DNA of 64,000 bases, taken from contig JACKBS010000005.1 of the NCBI GenBank assembly GCA_020634435.1, positions 806,001 to 870,000 on the forward strand, written 5' to 3'. The notes under the pieces were generated by a model. It saw nothing but the letters and a program-made list of their open reading frames with translations, made no database searches and had not been told where the DNA came from. This document shows positions 17,055 through 26,163 of the stretch, piece after piece. The stretch is from Ardenticatenaceae bacterium (GTDB lineage: Bacteria; Chloroflexota; Anaerolineae; Promineifilales; Promineifilaceae). A program made the position numbers and the translations under genes. Position 1 is the stretch's first letter. Each line of letters begins with the position of its first letter.

Positions 17055-17828
17055 ATGTTGGAAAACAAACCGAAATTTGGCCCAGAACATTTTGCTGCCG
17101 GTGCGGACATTATTCTTCAGGGGGATATGCCCGATAAGTTTTACATCATCACGCGTGGACAGGTAGAGGTGGTCTTGCAGCCGCCCGATGGGCTGGATGC
17201 GGTGATCAATCGGTTGGGTCCGGGCGACTTTTTTGGCGAGGTGGGGCTGCTGCATCAAAGTCGGCGGATGGCTACGGTGCGGGCAGAAACGGCCGTTGAC
17301 GTTATGGCCATGGACTACCACACCTTCCGCAACTGGATCGAAGGCTCGTCTCTGGTGGCGCAGGAGATCAAGACCCTGGCTGCCGAGCGTACCCGCGATA
17401 CCGGGCCGCTGGAACCAGCCCCTTATTTTGATCTGAACAAAATCCCAGACGATGCGGTGGAAACGGCCGTTGAATCTGCCGAACAGTTTGAAGCTGGGGA
17501 GGTCATCATTCGCCAGGGTGATTTGCCGGACCGGTTTTACGTGATTGTGGAAGGGTTTGTCTCGGTGACCCACGTGGATGCCAACGGGGCCGAGCATCGC
17601 GTGGCCTACCTGACGGCTGGTGACTATTTTGGTGAGATTGGGCTGATGCAAGGGGTGGCGCGTATTGCCACGGTAACGGCCGTTACCCACGTGAAAGTGG
17701 TCTCGTTTGATCGCACCACCTTTCGCCGCTGGATGATTCATTCGCCAAGCAGCCAGGGCGACATTGCCGAAACGGCCGAACGACGGCGTAAAGACACAGG
17801 CATGTTGTCACTACCTGAGGACAACTAA
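17055..17828 (+). CDS. Protein with two tandem cyclic-nucleotide-binding domains
   Basis: The 257 residues hold two CNB (CRP/cAMP-receptor-like) domains, about residues 5-115 and 143-250, and nothing else: no helix-turn-helix, channel or kinase domain. Each copy has the beta-roll and phosphate-binding-cassette pattern, GDFFGEVGLLHQSRRMATVRAE in the first (shown in part) and GDYFGEIGLMQGVARIATV in the second. The Arg that contacts the cyclic phosphate is present in each cassette. It sits 12 bases after gnd and upstream of rpiA, suggesting a sensor that acts on a partner protein. The partner and ligand are unknown. Confidence 0.85.
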   Translation: MLENKPKFGPEHFAAGADIILQGDMPDKFYIITRGQVEVVLQPPDGLDAVINRLGPGDFFGEVGLLHQSRRMATVRAETAVDVMAMDYHTFRNWIEGSSLVAQEIKTLAAERTRDTGPLEPAPYFDLNKIPDDAVETAVESAEQFEAGEVIIRQGDLPDRFYVIVEGFVSVTHVDANGAEHRVAYLTAGDYFGEIGLMQGVARIATVTAVTHVKVVSFDRTTFRRWMIHSPSSQGDIAETAERRRKDTGMLSLPEDN

Positions 17829-17923
17829 TTCAAACATGGCCGAATGCCACACTTGCGAACTAACGGCGCGACGGGATGAGGGCAAAGCCCCACTTTGGGA
17901 CAACATTTAGATGGGGGATTTTG

Positions 17924-18616
17924 ATGGCAGACATGACGGAGCTAAAACGGCAGGCTGGCGAAAAAGCAGTTGAGTTTATTCAGTCTGGTATGGTTGTGGG
18001 GCTGGGTACGGGTAGTACGGCCGTACACGCCGTGCGTGCGGTGGGGCGGCTGTTGCAAGCCGGGCAGCTGCAAAACATCGTTGCCATTCCCACGTCCGAA
18101 GTCACCGCTGCCGAAGCCCACTCCCTGCAAATCCCGCTAGTGACGTTTGATACCCATCCGGTGATCGACATCACGATTGATGGCGCAGACGAAGCCGATC
18201 CCAATTTGGACGTGATCAAAGGGCTCGGCGGGGCGCTGCTGCGTGAAAAGATTGTGGCGGCCGTTTCCAAACGGTTTGTCATTGTGGCCGACTACAGCAA
18301 GCGGGTAACCCAGCTGGGCACCCAGGCCCCGGTGCCGGTCGAAGTGATTCCTTTCGCGGAGCGCCCTGTGCGTGACTACCTGCAATCGTTGGGGGCGCGG
18401 GTGGAAAAACGGCTAGATGGGGATAAACGGCCGTATCGCACCGACGAAAACAACATCATCCTCGACAGCTACTTTGGCCCCATCGCCGATCCGCACCAGC
18501 TGGCCGCAGCGATTCGCCAACAGCCAGGTGTGGTGGAGCATGGGCTGTTCCTCAACATGGCCACCGATGTCATCCTGGCCACTTTCGACGGCATCGAACA
18601 CATCACCCGCCCGTAG
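17924..18616 (+). CDS. rpiA: Ribose-5-phosphate isomerase A
   Basis: Interconverts ribose 5-phosphate and ribulose 5-phosphate in the cytoplasm. The 230 residues from ATG 17924 match the family, with a GGGGGA ribosome site six bases upstream. Signatures are VGLGTGSTA (residues 25-33), TIDGADEADP, KGLGGALLREKIVA with the catalytic Glu/Lys region, and ILDSYFGPI then PGVVEHGLF. Together with gnd upstream it covers two successive pentose-phosphate steps. The 95-base gap after the CNB-domain gene contains no obvious terminator, so co-transcription is plausible. Confidence 0.96.
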   Translation: MADMTELKRQAGEKAVEFIQSGMVVGLGTGSTAVHAVRAVGRLLQAGQLQNIVAIPTSEVTAAEAHSLQIPLVTFDTHPVIDITIDGADEADPNLDVIKGLGGALLREKIVAAVSKRFVIVADYSKRVTQLGTQAPVPVEVIPFAERPVRDYLQSLGARVEKRLDGDKRPYRTDENNIILDSYFGPIADPHQLAAAIRQQPGVVEHGLFLNMATDVILATFDGIEHITRP

Positions 18617-18695
18617 GTCGCCGAGCGTTGCTTAACCAGACGACAAGCCCGCTGTAAGAAATCTGTAAGCTCTGTTCGGTAAAGTGGTAACATTC

Positions 18696-18725
18696 AAAGT
18701 GGCTACCAGCCACTTTTCACTTATC
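18696..18725 (+). terminator. Probable terminator after rpiA
   Basis: Nine-base perfect stem AAAGTGGCT / AGCCACTTT with a three-base loop (18696-18716), followed by a T-rich run. It lies about 80 bases after rpiA. Confidence 0.65.
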
Positions 18726-18763
18726 ACTTTTTACGTCCTTTTCGCTCCCCGAGAGGAGAAAAC

Positions 18764-20383
18764 ATGGTCAAAAAACTCACTTTTGGTGCTTTGGTTGGGC
18801 TTTTACTAACGGCGGCGTTAACGGCCGTTCACTTCCTGGTGGCTCAGCTGGTGGGCACGTCCTTTTTCCCTTATGACTTTTTCAACTGGATGACCCGCAT
18901 TCTGCCCGGCAATCTGATCACCTTTGGCATCGACCTGATGATCGATACGATGCGCTTACTGGGTTTGAGCGTGGTCAATTTGGCCAAAACTGGCGAACGT
19001 GGCTCAGCCGTGCTGCAATTCATTGGGCTGTCCCTGGTGATTGGTGCGGTCCTGTTTGCTATTCTGCACTGGTTCAAGGTGCGCCGCCCAGCGCTTGGCG
19101 GCCTGATTACCGGTGCGGTCGTTGGCGTGTTGATGTTTTTCATTAGCCGCTCCATCGCCCAGCCAGAGATTTCTTCACTGGTCAACGGCCTGTGGGTGCT
19201 GGTTAGCTTTTTGCTGTGGGGCTGGCTATTGGGGCTGTCATACGGCCGTCTTTTCCCCCAGGCAATGGCCGAAGAAGCTGCTCCTGCGGTAGCCGAATCT
19301 GCCGACGTGCAGGTCATTGATCGGCGGCGCTTTTTGATTCAGTTGGGGGCGAGTACGGCCGTTCTCACTGTGGCAGGTACGGGCATTGGCGCAACCCTGG
19401 CCCGCGCTGAACAGGCCCGCGCTTCAGCTGGAGGGGCCAGCATCGGCTCTGGGAATATCGTCTTTCCCAACGCCAACGATCCGCTCATTCCCGTGCCCGG
19501 CACACGGCCCGAATACACGCCGATTCCCGAGCATTACAAAGTGTTTTTGCAAACCGAGCCAACCATCATCGAAGAGGCCGATTGGACTCTGCCCATTACC
19601 GGCATGGTAGACAATCCCCGCACCTTCACCTTGCAGCAGTTCCGCGACGAGTTTGAGTCGTTCGACCAGTTTGTTACCCTCACCTGTATTTCCGGGCGGG
19701 TGGGGACTGGGCTGATTAGCACTACCAAGTGGACCGGGGTGAGTGCGCAGGATGTGTTGGCCGCCATCGGCGTGCAGCCAGACGCCAAATATCTCTTCAT
19801 CACCTCTGGCGATGGTTTTTACGAAACGGTCGATTTAGAGCTGATTCGCAATGATCGGCGCATCATGTTTTGCTACGCCTGGGACGACAAGCTGCTGCCC
19901 AAAGACCACGGCTTCCCGCTGCGCATCTGGCTTCCCGACCGCTACGGTATGAAGCAGCCCAAATGGATCACCGGCATCGAAGTAACCGATGTGGATCAGC
20001 CTGGCTACTGGGTGGAGCGCAACTGGGACAAAGTGGCCCGCGTCAAAGCCACTTCGGTGATTGATACCGTGGCCGTGGACAACATGGGGTTAGTCAATGG
20101 CCAGGACGTGATTCCAGTAGGCGGCATTGCTTACGCCGGGGCACGGGGCATTGGTGGCGTTGAGGTGCGCGTGGATGGTGGTCCCTGGCAGCCTGCTCAA
20201 CTGCGTGCGCCACTTTCTGAAACCACCTGGGTCATCTGGCGCTATGAGTGGCCCTTCACCCAGGGTAATCATCTCTTTGAAGTGCGCTGCACCGAAGCCG
20301 ACGGCACACCCCAAATCGAACAAGAGCACGCGGCACGCCCCGATGGTTCGTCTGGTATCCATAGCTTCGAGGCGGCTGTTTAA
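18764..20383 (+). CDS. Membrane-fused sulfite-oxidase-family molybdopterin oxidoreductase
   Basis: The 539 residues combine an N-terminal membrane domain (about 1-165, four or five helices) with a linker carrying a Tat-like RRRFLIQLGAS motif (187-197) plus hydrophobic stretch, then a catalytic domain (about 240-420) and an Ig-like dimerisation domain (about 425-535) of the sulfite oxidase/YedY family. Cys308 in VTLTCISGR is the expected molybdenum ligand; DHGFPLRIWLPDRYGMKQPKW is characteristic. The catalytic part should face outside. The substrate is unknown; sulfite oxidase is only one option. The start ATG has GAGAGG upstream. No molybdenum cofactor genes are near. Confidence 0.88.
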   Translation: MVKKLTFGALVGLLLTAALTAVHFLVAQLVGTSFFPYDFFNWMTRILPGNLITFGIDLMIDTMRLLGLSVVNLAKTGERGSAVLQFIGLSLVIGAVLFAILHWFKVRRPALGGLITGAVVGVLMFFISRSIAQPEISSLVNGLWVLVSFLLWGWLLGLSYGRLFPQAMAEEAAPAVAESADVQVIDRRRFLIQLGASTAVLTVAGTGIGATLARAEQARASAGGASIGSGNIVFPNANDPLIPVPGTRPEYTPIPEHYKVFLQTEPTIIEEADWTLPITGMVDNPRTFTLQQFRDEFESFDQFVTLTCISGRVGTGLISTTKWTGVSAQDVLAAIGVQPDAKYLFITSGDGFYETVDLELIRNDRRIMFCYAWDDKLLPKDHGFPLRIWLPDRYGMKQPKWITGIEVTDVDQPGYWVERNWDKVARVKATSVIDTVAVDNMGLVNGQDVIPVGGIAYAGARGIGGVEVRVDGGPWQPAQLRAPLSETTWVIWRYEWPFTQGNHLFEVRCTEADGTPQIEQEHAARPDGSSGIHSFEAAV

Positions 20384-20531
20384 TCGGGTCTTTTTATTGG
20401 TCGCAAATTTTTGGCGTGAGCAAGCGTGGATGACGTGGTAAGTTATTGGAAATCTGCGCTTGTCTGCGTTCATCCGCGTCCCATTGGTTAACAGTCGGAC
20501 GATTGTAGAATCGCAAACGGTGCGTGGCAGG

Positions 20532-20571
20532 TATAATAAGGTGGCTGGGGATTTCCCTGGCCACCTTTTTA
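20532..20571 (+). promoter_or_regulatory. TATAAT box overlapping a leader hairpin with T-run
   Basis: TATAAT at 20532-20537 is followed at once by a 13-bp stem with two mismatches (20539-20551 with 20554-20566) and TTTTTAATT. The hairpin looks like a terminator for the upstream oxidoreductase gene; the TATAAT may belong to the next gene, whose GTG is at 20585. No good -35 box is seen, so the promoter reading is tentative. Confidence 0.5.
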
Positions 20572-20584
20572 ATTGGAGTAATAA

Positions 20585-22621
20585 GTGCCCCGTTTATCGC
20601 CAAAACGCCTTCTCTCGCTGATTATTCTGCTGGTGGTGTTGCTAGCCAGCTGGCTTTACTGGCCCACTCTCCGCCTGCCGCTGATTTACGATACCTTGCT
20701 GCACATTCGCATTACCGGTGGCCTGAATTTTGCCTCCGTCTGGCTGCCCACCGAAGCGTTTGGCTTTTACCGACCGATGACATTTTTTCCCATGCTGGTC
20801 ATCAAGCAACTGTTTGATGGGTATCCTGCATGGCTGCTGCACGGCAACAATGTGGTGCAACACGCCATCAATGCCGGTCTGCTGGCCTGGCTCAGCTGGC
20901 GGTTGTGGCCCGATTGGCGGCGTGCGCTGGCCGCCGGGGCCATTTTTGCCACGTTTCCCTTTAGCTACCAGGCGGTGACGGTGTATGGCCACAATGTGCA
21001 TCCGGCTATTACCGGATTGATGCTGCTGGGGCTGCATTCGTATCTTACGGCCGTTTCCCACCCAAAAGCAGCCACACAGAGCGGCACAGAGAAAAAAGTG
21101 CGCCAATGGTTACTCGTCACCTGGCTCTTGTTTGGTCTGATGGTGCTGACGCACGAAACGGCCGTACTCTTTGGCGGTTTGGCGGCATTGGTTCATATTT
21201 GTGCCCGGCCGGAACTGCTCACCCAGTGGCGGCAGCTGCTGCGCCAGCCGTGGCGCTGGTATTTGCTGGCGGGAATCGTCTATCTGGTGGTCTACCAATT
21301 TTTGCCCATTAGCCGCGCACCGCAGGCGGCCGAGGTGGGGCGGGATTTGTGGCTGAATGGATTGTATTTGCTGCAAGCGGCCGTATTTCCCATCGCCTGG
21401 TTTGCCCACCTGTTGCCCAACGTTAGCGGCCAACTGATAATCCTGGTGGGTTTTGGGTTGGTTCTGGCTGCTTCTGGCTGGCTGGCGTGGCGCAAACCGG
21501 CGTGGCGTGCCCCGCTGCTGCTCGCCTGGGGCTGGTGGGCGGCGGCCAGCGCCCTGTTGGGCGTTACCCTGGCCACGGATTATTTACTGCACGGACCAAG
21601 ATTGTTGTATTTAGGCAGTGTGGGCGTGGCGCTGCTGTGGACACATTTGTTGGCGGGCGTGTGGTCTGGTTTGCCTACCCTCACCCCGGCCCTCTCCCTC
21701 AAGGGCGAGGGGGCAGATTCCCTCCCCCTGTCAGGGGGAGGGTTAGGGAGGGGGTTGGTTTGGACGGCCGTTCTCCTCTTCGTCATTCTCACTAGCACCC
21801 AATTTGTGCGCACCAAGCTAGACGAGTACGCGCAACTGACTGAACCGATAAACGTCCTAAAGCAAGCGCCAGCGTTGGATGACGAAATTGTGCTGGTAAA
21901 TTTGCCGCAGTGGCTAGACGTGCCGCCGAATACGTACGCCATTGGCGTGGAGTTTGTGGCCATGCTGGGCGATTATTTATTTGCCGAAGAGCTGGTTGCG
22001 GCCAACCTGCCCGGCGAGCATCCGGTGTGGGCTGTCAGCCTGCCAGAGCTGCAAACGAGCCAATCCTATGCCTACGGCATTCAAGATCAGCACGAGTGGC
22101 CAGGCACGTTTAACAATCGCCGCCGTCATTATTTTATTACCCGCTACTTGCCCGATGGCCCTCAAACAACCCACGCTGGCTATATCCTGCCACAGCAAGC
22201 CCAGCCCCCGATTCCCCTACCCAATCCCATTGCCCAATTTGAAGAGTACCTGTTAACTGAGGCCACCGCGCAGGCGTGTGACGGCCGTATTCAAGTACAG
22301 CTGCGTTGGCTGGAGAGTGGCAATTCTGTAGCCGAGACGACCTCTGTTTTTGTGCAGGTGTTGGCGGAAGACGGCCGTCTCTTGGCCCAGGCCGATGGCC
22401 CCCCCTTGGGTATCCGACCTGGCTTACTCAACGCTCCCCCTGATTCGCTGCTGTATGATTGGCGGCAGATAACTCTAGCGGAGGCAGAAACGGCCGTACC
22501 TCACACCGTCTTGGTTGGTGTTTACGATTTTGCCAGCGGCGAACGTAGCTCCGCCACCGATGCCACAGGTCAGCCCCTGCCCGACAACGCCTGGCGCATT
22601 CCCATCACCACCTGCCCCTGA
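20585..22621 (+). CDS. Polytopic membrane protein, possible glycosyltransferase-C type
   Basis: Protein of 678 residues with GTG start and TGGAG six bases upstream. About ten to twelve hydrophobic helices fill residues 8-415; a soluble beta-rich region of about 260 residues follows. The first loop has YDTLLHIRITGG and FYRPMTFFPM, reminiscent of GT-C-fold enzymes, in which an acidic residue in loop 1 is catalytic, but no family is firmly recognised. A 30-residue stretch (about 364-392) is the in-frame translation of a palindromic DNA repeat and lies in a loop between helices. No obvious sugar or lipid genes flank it. Confidence 0.6.
   Translation: MPRLSPKRLLSLIILLVVLLASWLYWPTLRLPLIYDTLLHIRITGGLNFASVWLPTEAFGFYRPMTFFPMLVIKQLFDGYPAWLLHGNNVVQHAINAGLLAWLSWRLWPDWRRALAAGAIFATFPFSYQAVTVYGHNVHPAITGLMLLGLHSYLTAVSHPKAATQSGTEKKVRQWLLVTWLLFGLMVLTHETAVLFGGLAALVHICARPELLTQWRQLLRQPWRWYLLAGIVYLVVYQFLPISRAPQAAEVGRDLWLNGLYLLQAAVFPIAWFAHLLPNVSGQLIILVGFGLVLAASGWLAWRKPAWRAPLLLAWGWWAAASALLGVTLATDYLLHGPRLLYLGSVGVALLWTHLLAGVWSGLPTLTPALSLKGEGADSLPLSGGGLGRGLVWTAVLLFVILTSTQFVRTKLDEYAQLTEPINVLKQAPALDDEIVLVNLPQWLDVPPNTYAIGVEFVAMLGDYLFAEELVAANLPGEHPVWAVSLPELQTSQSYAYGIQDQHEWPGTFNNRRRHYFITRYLPDGPQTTHAGYILPQQAQPPIPLPNPIAQFEEYLLTEATAQACDGRIQVQLRWLESGNSVAETTSVFVQVLAEDGRLLAQADGPPLGIRPGLLNAPPDSLLYDWRQITLAEAETAVPHTVLVGVYDFASGERSSATDATGQPLPDNAWRIPITTCP
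21675..21757. repeat. Palindromic REP-like element inserted in frame in a membrane protein gene
   Basis: G/C-skewed palindromic unit beginning CCCTCACCCCGGCCCTCTCC at 21676, with inner inverted pairs CTCCCTCAAGGGCGAG and CTCCCCCTGTCAGGGGGAG and a matching GGGAGG...GTTAGGGAGG end. This kind of repeat is normally intergenic. Here it adds about 28 codons without breaking the frame. Confidence 0.8.
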
Positions 22622-22644
22622 TTCCAGCGAGGGTTTGCCGGGCA

Positions 22645-22653
22645 TGATACAAT
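22645..22653 (+). promoter_or_regulatory. Extended -10 promoter for the SLC12-like gene
   Basis: TGATACAAT fits the extended -10 form (TGN followed by TACAAT at 22648-22653). It would start transcription near 22660, giving a leader of about 28 bases with AAAGGAGG before the ATG at 22688. No clear -35 box is present. Confidence 0.5.
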
Positions 22654-22687
22654 TTAGGGAACGGAAATTTGCAGAAAGGAGGCTCGT

Positions 22688-24907
22688 ATGTTGAATCAAT
22701 TGCCAACAAACGTTTGGAATTGGTTCAGAGGTGACAATTCCTCAGAAAGCAGCAAGTTTGGGACTTTTCCCGGTGTGTTTACCCCCACTGTTTTGACAAT
22801 CCTGGGAGCGATTATGTACCTGCGTTTGGGGCAGGTGGTGGGCAATGCTGGCTTGCTGGGGGCCATTCTCATTATTTTGCTGGCGCATATCATTACGGTT
22901 TCTACCGGGCTGGCCGTTTCCTCGGTGGTGACCAACACGCGGGTAGGTGCCGGGGGCGCTTTTGCCATCATTTCGCAATCGCTGGGGTTGGAAGTGGGCG
23001 GCAGCGTGGGCATTCCGCTTTTTATTGCCCAGGGAATTTCCGTGGCGCTGTACGATTTGGCGTTCAGCGAAGGCTGGCTGAGAATCTTTCCTTCGCACTC
23101 TGGGGTGTTGGTATCGCTTATTGCCTTTGTGATTGTGTTTGGCATCGCCTACATCAGCGCCCAATTTGCGGCGCGCATTCAATACCTCATTTTAGGCATC
23201 ATTGGTTTGTCGTTGTTTTCGGTATTTTTAGCCAGTTTTCCAATTGGTGGACGGGCGGGCTTGACGGAAACGGCCGTCCTCTGGGGCTCGTTTTCTGAAT
23301 GGAGCTTCTGGGAAACGTTTGCCATCTTCTTCCCGGCCGTCACCGGCATCATGGTGGGCATCAGCCTCAGCGGCTCGCTCAAGGACCCGCGCCGCAGCAT
23401 TCCCATAGGCACGATGAGCGCGATTGGGCTGACCATGCTCGTCTATTTGCTGTTGGCTTACTGGCTGTCGCTGGCTGCTTCCACAACCGAGCTTTTGGCC
23501 AATACCACCATCATGGTAGACAAGGCATTTTGGGGCTGGGCCATTCTGGCTGGGATGTTGGGGGCTACTTTTTCCTCGGCGCTGGGCTCGCTGGTTGCCG
23601 CGCCGCGGGTGATGCAGGCGCTGGCGCAGCACGGCATCTTGCCTTTTAGCGACTATCTGGCGCAGGAGACGAAAAAAGGCGAGCCGCGCCAGGCGCTGTA
23701 CGTCAGCGGGGCTATCGGACTTGTCACCCTGCTGATTGCGCTGGCCAGCGGCGGCTTAAACGCTGTCGCCAGCATCATCACTATGTTCTTCCTGATCACC
23801 TACGCTATGCTCAACCTGGTTGTGCTCATCGAGCAAATGTTGAGCACCGTCAGTTTTCGGCCAACCTTCCGGGTGCCGCGATGGGTGCCGTTGATCGGGC
23901 TGGTAGGCTGTATTTTTGTGATGCTGCTCATCAATCCGGTGTTTAGTTTGGTGGCGCTGGTGTTGGTGGTGTTGGTTTACAGCTATTTAATGCGCCGCAA
24001 TCTGGCTTACCTGCCCAGCGATGTGCGCAGCGGCATGTTTATCTCGCTGGCTGAGTGGGCCACCACGCGCGTGAGCCGTTTACCACCAGCCGTCAAGCGT
24101 ACCTGGAAGCCATCGGTGCTGGCTCCCATTTCACAGACCCAAGAACTCACTGGCAGTTATCGCTTTTTGCGGGCGCTGGCGGCACCGCAAGGGGCCATTC
24201 ATGCGTTGGGTATCTATCCAGAAGGGGACGATTCGGCGCTGAAGGGGCTAAAAGATTTAACCAACGCATTTACCGACGAGGGGATATTTGCCCGCACCAC
24301 CTTCTTAGAAGATGCCGATTTGGTGAACGGCGTGCGCCTGGCAACGCAGATTTTGCGCAGCACGTTTTTCCGGCCCAATTTGCTGTTTCTCAATCTGCGC
24401 GCTGAGTCAGATTTGGATGTTTTGCAGCAGTTGGTGGATAAAACGGCCGCTTACAACATGGGCATCGTGCTGCTGGCCCGGCATCCGGTTCGTGCTCTGG
24501 GCAGGCAGCACCTGATCAACGTCTGGATTTCGCACCAGGGCAATGATTGGCAAATTGATTTGCGCTGGAGCAATTCGGACCTGGCCCTGCTTTTGGCATA
24601 CCAGCTTACCCAAAACTGGTCTGGTAAAATAAACTTGTGCATGGCCGTCCGCGCCGAAGAAGACGTGAATCCGGCCACCACGTTTTTGCATGAACTGGTA
24701 GAGCTGGTGCGTCTGCCCAAAAACAGCGATGTGACCGTGGTGCAGGCACCCTTTGCCGAAGCGCTGCACGAAGTTTCACGGGCAGACCTGGCTATTTTTG
24801 GCCTGCCCAACCCGGCGCGGCTCACCTTTTGCCAGGAGATCGTGGCCGCGGTTGATGGGTCTTGTTTATTTGTCCGCGATTCAGGCGAGGAGAGCGCTTT
24901 AGCTTAA
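22688..24907 (+). CDS. APC-superfamily transporter related to SLC12 cation-chloride cotransporters
   Basis: Integral membrane transporter of 739 residues. The N-terminus has FGTFPGVFTPTVLTILGAIM and YLRLGQVVGNAG, very like the first helix of SLC12 proteins, and about twelve helices run to residue 440. A soluble C-terminal domain (about 470-735) resembles the cytoplasmic UspA-like tail of bacterial SLC12 homologues. The substrate may be cations with chloride or an amino acid; bacterial members are poorly characterised. ATG 22688 has AAAGGAGG seven bases upstream. The ComEA-like gene starts 18 bases after its stop and is probably in the same operon. Confidence 0.85.
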   Translation: MLNQLPTNVWNWFRGDNSSESSKFGTFPGVFTPTVLTILGAIMYLRLGQVVGNAGLLGAILIILLAHIITVSTGLAVSSVVTNTRVGAGGAFAIISQSLGLEVGGSVGIPLFIAQGISVALYDLAFSEGWLRIFPSHSGVLVSLIAFVIVFGIAYISAQFAARIQYLILGIIGLSLFSVFLASFPIGGRAGLTETAVLWGSFSEWSFWETFAIFFPAVTGIMVGISLSGSLKDPRRSIPIGTMSAIGLTMLVYLLLAYWLSLAASTTELLANTTIMVDKAFWGWAILAGMLGATFSSALGSLVAAPRVMQALAQHGILPFSDYLAQETKKGEPRQALYVSGAIGLVTLLIALASGGLNAVASIITMFFLITYAMLNLVVLIEQMLSTVSFRPTFRVPRWVPLIGLVGCIFVMLLINPVFSLVALVLVVLVYSYLMRRNLAYLPSDVRSGMFISLAEWATTRVSRLPPAVKRTWKPSVLAPISQTQELTGSYRFLRALAAPQGAIHALGIYPEGDDSALKGLKDLTNAFTDEGIFARTTFLEDADLVNGVRLATQILRSTFFRPNLLFLNLRAESDLDVLQQLVDKTAAYNMGIVLLARHPVRALGRQHLINVWISHQGNDWQIDLRWSNSDLALLLAYQLTQNWSGKINLCMAVRAEEDVNPATTFLHELVELVRLPKNSDVTVVQAPFAEALHEVSRADLAIFGLPNPARLTFCQEIVAAVDGSCLFVRDSGEESALA

Positions 24908-24925
24908 AACGTGAAGGAGCTAACA

Positions 24926-26050
24926 ATGAGTGAAAAAATTGATATTAACGTGGCGGATGCCGATACGTTGGCCACCATTTCGGGCATTGGGCCAGCGCTT
25001 GCGGCGCGAATTATTGAATATCGCCAGACGGTGCACCCTTTTGAAGAGGTGATTGAGCTAACGGCCGTTCCTGGCATTTCAGAAAAGATGGTCCGGGGTT
25101 TTGAAGATTTAGTGACGGTGCAGTCCGCAATGCTGGAAGACGTCGTTCCACTTCAGCTAGAAGAGCCGGAAGATATTCCGCTGCTGGAAGCGCCCGAACC
25201 GATGGAACTGCTGGCTGCGCCTGACCCCGAAGAGGATGTTGAAGTAATCTTTACGCCAGAGGATGAACCGGCTATGGAGACATTTGAGATGGAAGAGGAG
25301 GCAGAGGAGGTAACGGCCGTTCCCCAACCTGAACCCGTCGCGCCGATGAATGACACCGTTGGCTTTACGGAGCCGGTATTTAGCGAGCGAAGCGCCGCAC
25401 CACCTGCTCAACCCCCGGTTGATTGGGAAGGGCAGGCCCGGCGGCGCGGCTGCCTGAACACCCTGCTGGGGGCCACCTTTGGCGCAATCTTGGGGGCCGT
25501 GCTTACCCTGGCCGTGCTGGCGGCCATCAACCGTGGCTCTCTCACCTATTCTGCCCGCGATGAAGTGCTCCAACAGCAGCTAGATGCGGAAATCCAGTTT
25601 CGTTCTAGCGAGCTGAATCAGTTTTCTACCCGCGTCAGCCTGGCGGCGACTCAGGAAGCTGAGGCGAACCAATCGCTGGAGAGCCAATTTTCCACCGCCA
25701 ATGAGGCCATAAACAACGAGTTGGATAACAACGAAGCGATCATCAGCTATCTGGCGACGCGCTCCTGGGCTACAGAGCTGCGCCTTGACGAGGTGGCCGG
25801 GTCGGCCGAGACTTTTAACGACTTTTTAGATGGGATGCGTTCGCTTTTGGACGATCTAGAAGGGGGGACGGCCACACCGACGCCGCTAGACGATACGGTG
25901 ACGCCTACCTATACGCCAACGCCCACACCCTTTGAAGGGACCCAAACACCGGAAGTGGAAGCAACAACGGCCGTTCAACCTACTCGCACACCCTTGCCCA
26001 CAGCCACGCCATTTACCTTCCCCACCAACACGCCCGCGCCGCAACCATAA
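24926..26050 (+). CDS. ComEA-like helix-hairpin-helix protein with membrane anchor and coiled coil
   Basis: Protein of 374 residues; ATG 24926 has AAGGAG six bases upstream. Residues 1-60 form a helix-hairpin-helix domain (INVADADTLATISGIGPALA then AVPGISEKMVRGFEDL) as in ComEA. A very acidic Glu/Pro region follows (about 65-165), then one transmembrane helix (about 178-205, after a RRRG-like basic patch), a coiled coil with repeated Glu/Gln/Ser (about 210-310) and a Thr/Pro-rich tail. Unlike ComEA, the HhH precedes the membrane helix and so is probably cytoplasmic. The next gene has the same helix, coiled coil and Thr/Pro-tail plan. Function unknown. Confidence 0.75.
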   Translation: MSEKIDINVADADTLATISGIGPALAARIIEYRQTVHPFEEVIELTAVPGISEKMVRGFEDLVTVQSAMLEDVVPLQLEEPEDIPLLEAPEPMELLAAPDPEEDVEVIFTPEDEPAMETFEMEEEAEEVTAVPQPEPVAPMNDTVGFTEPVFSERSAAPPAQPPVDWEGQARRRGCLNTLLGATFGAILGAVLTLAVLAAINRGSLTYSARDEVLQQQLDAEIQFRSSELNQFSTRVSLAATQEAEANQSLESQFSTANEAINNELDNNEAIISYLATRSWATELRLDEVAGSAETFNDFLDGMRSLLDDLEGGTATPTPLDDTVTPTYTPTPTPFEGTQTPEVEATTAVQPTRTPLPTATPFTFPTNTPAPQP

Positions 26051-26163
26051 GGGGTCTGCTGCGTAACGATTGTTTTCTGTGGCTGGCAATTTTAAGCTGC
26101 GGCAAACTCAATTTCTAGCACACAAACATAGGTTTTTTGATGACGACAAACGAGGAGTTGAAA

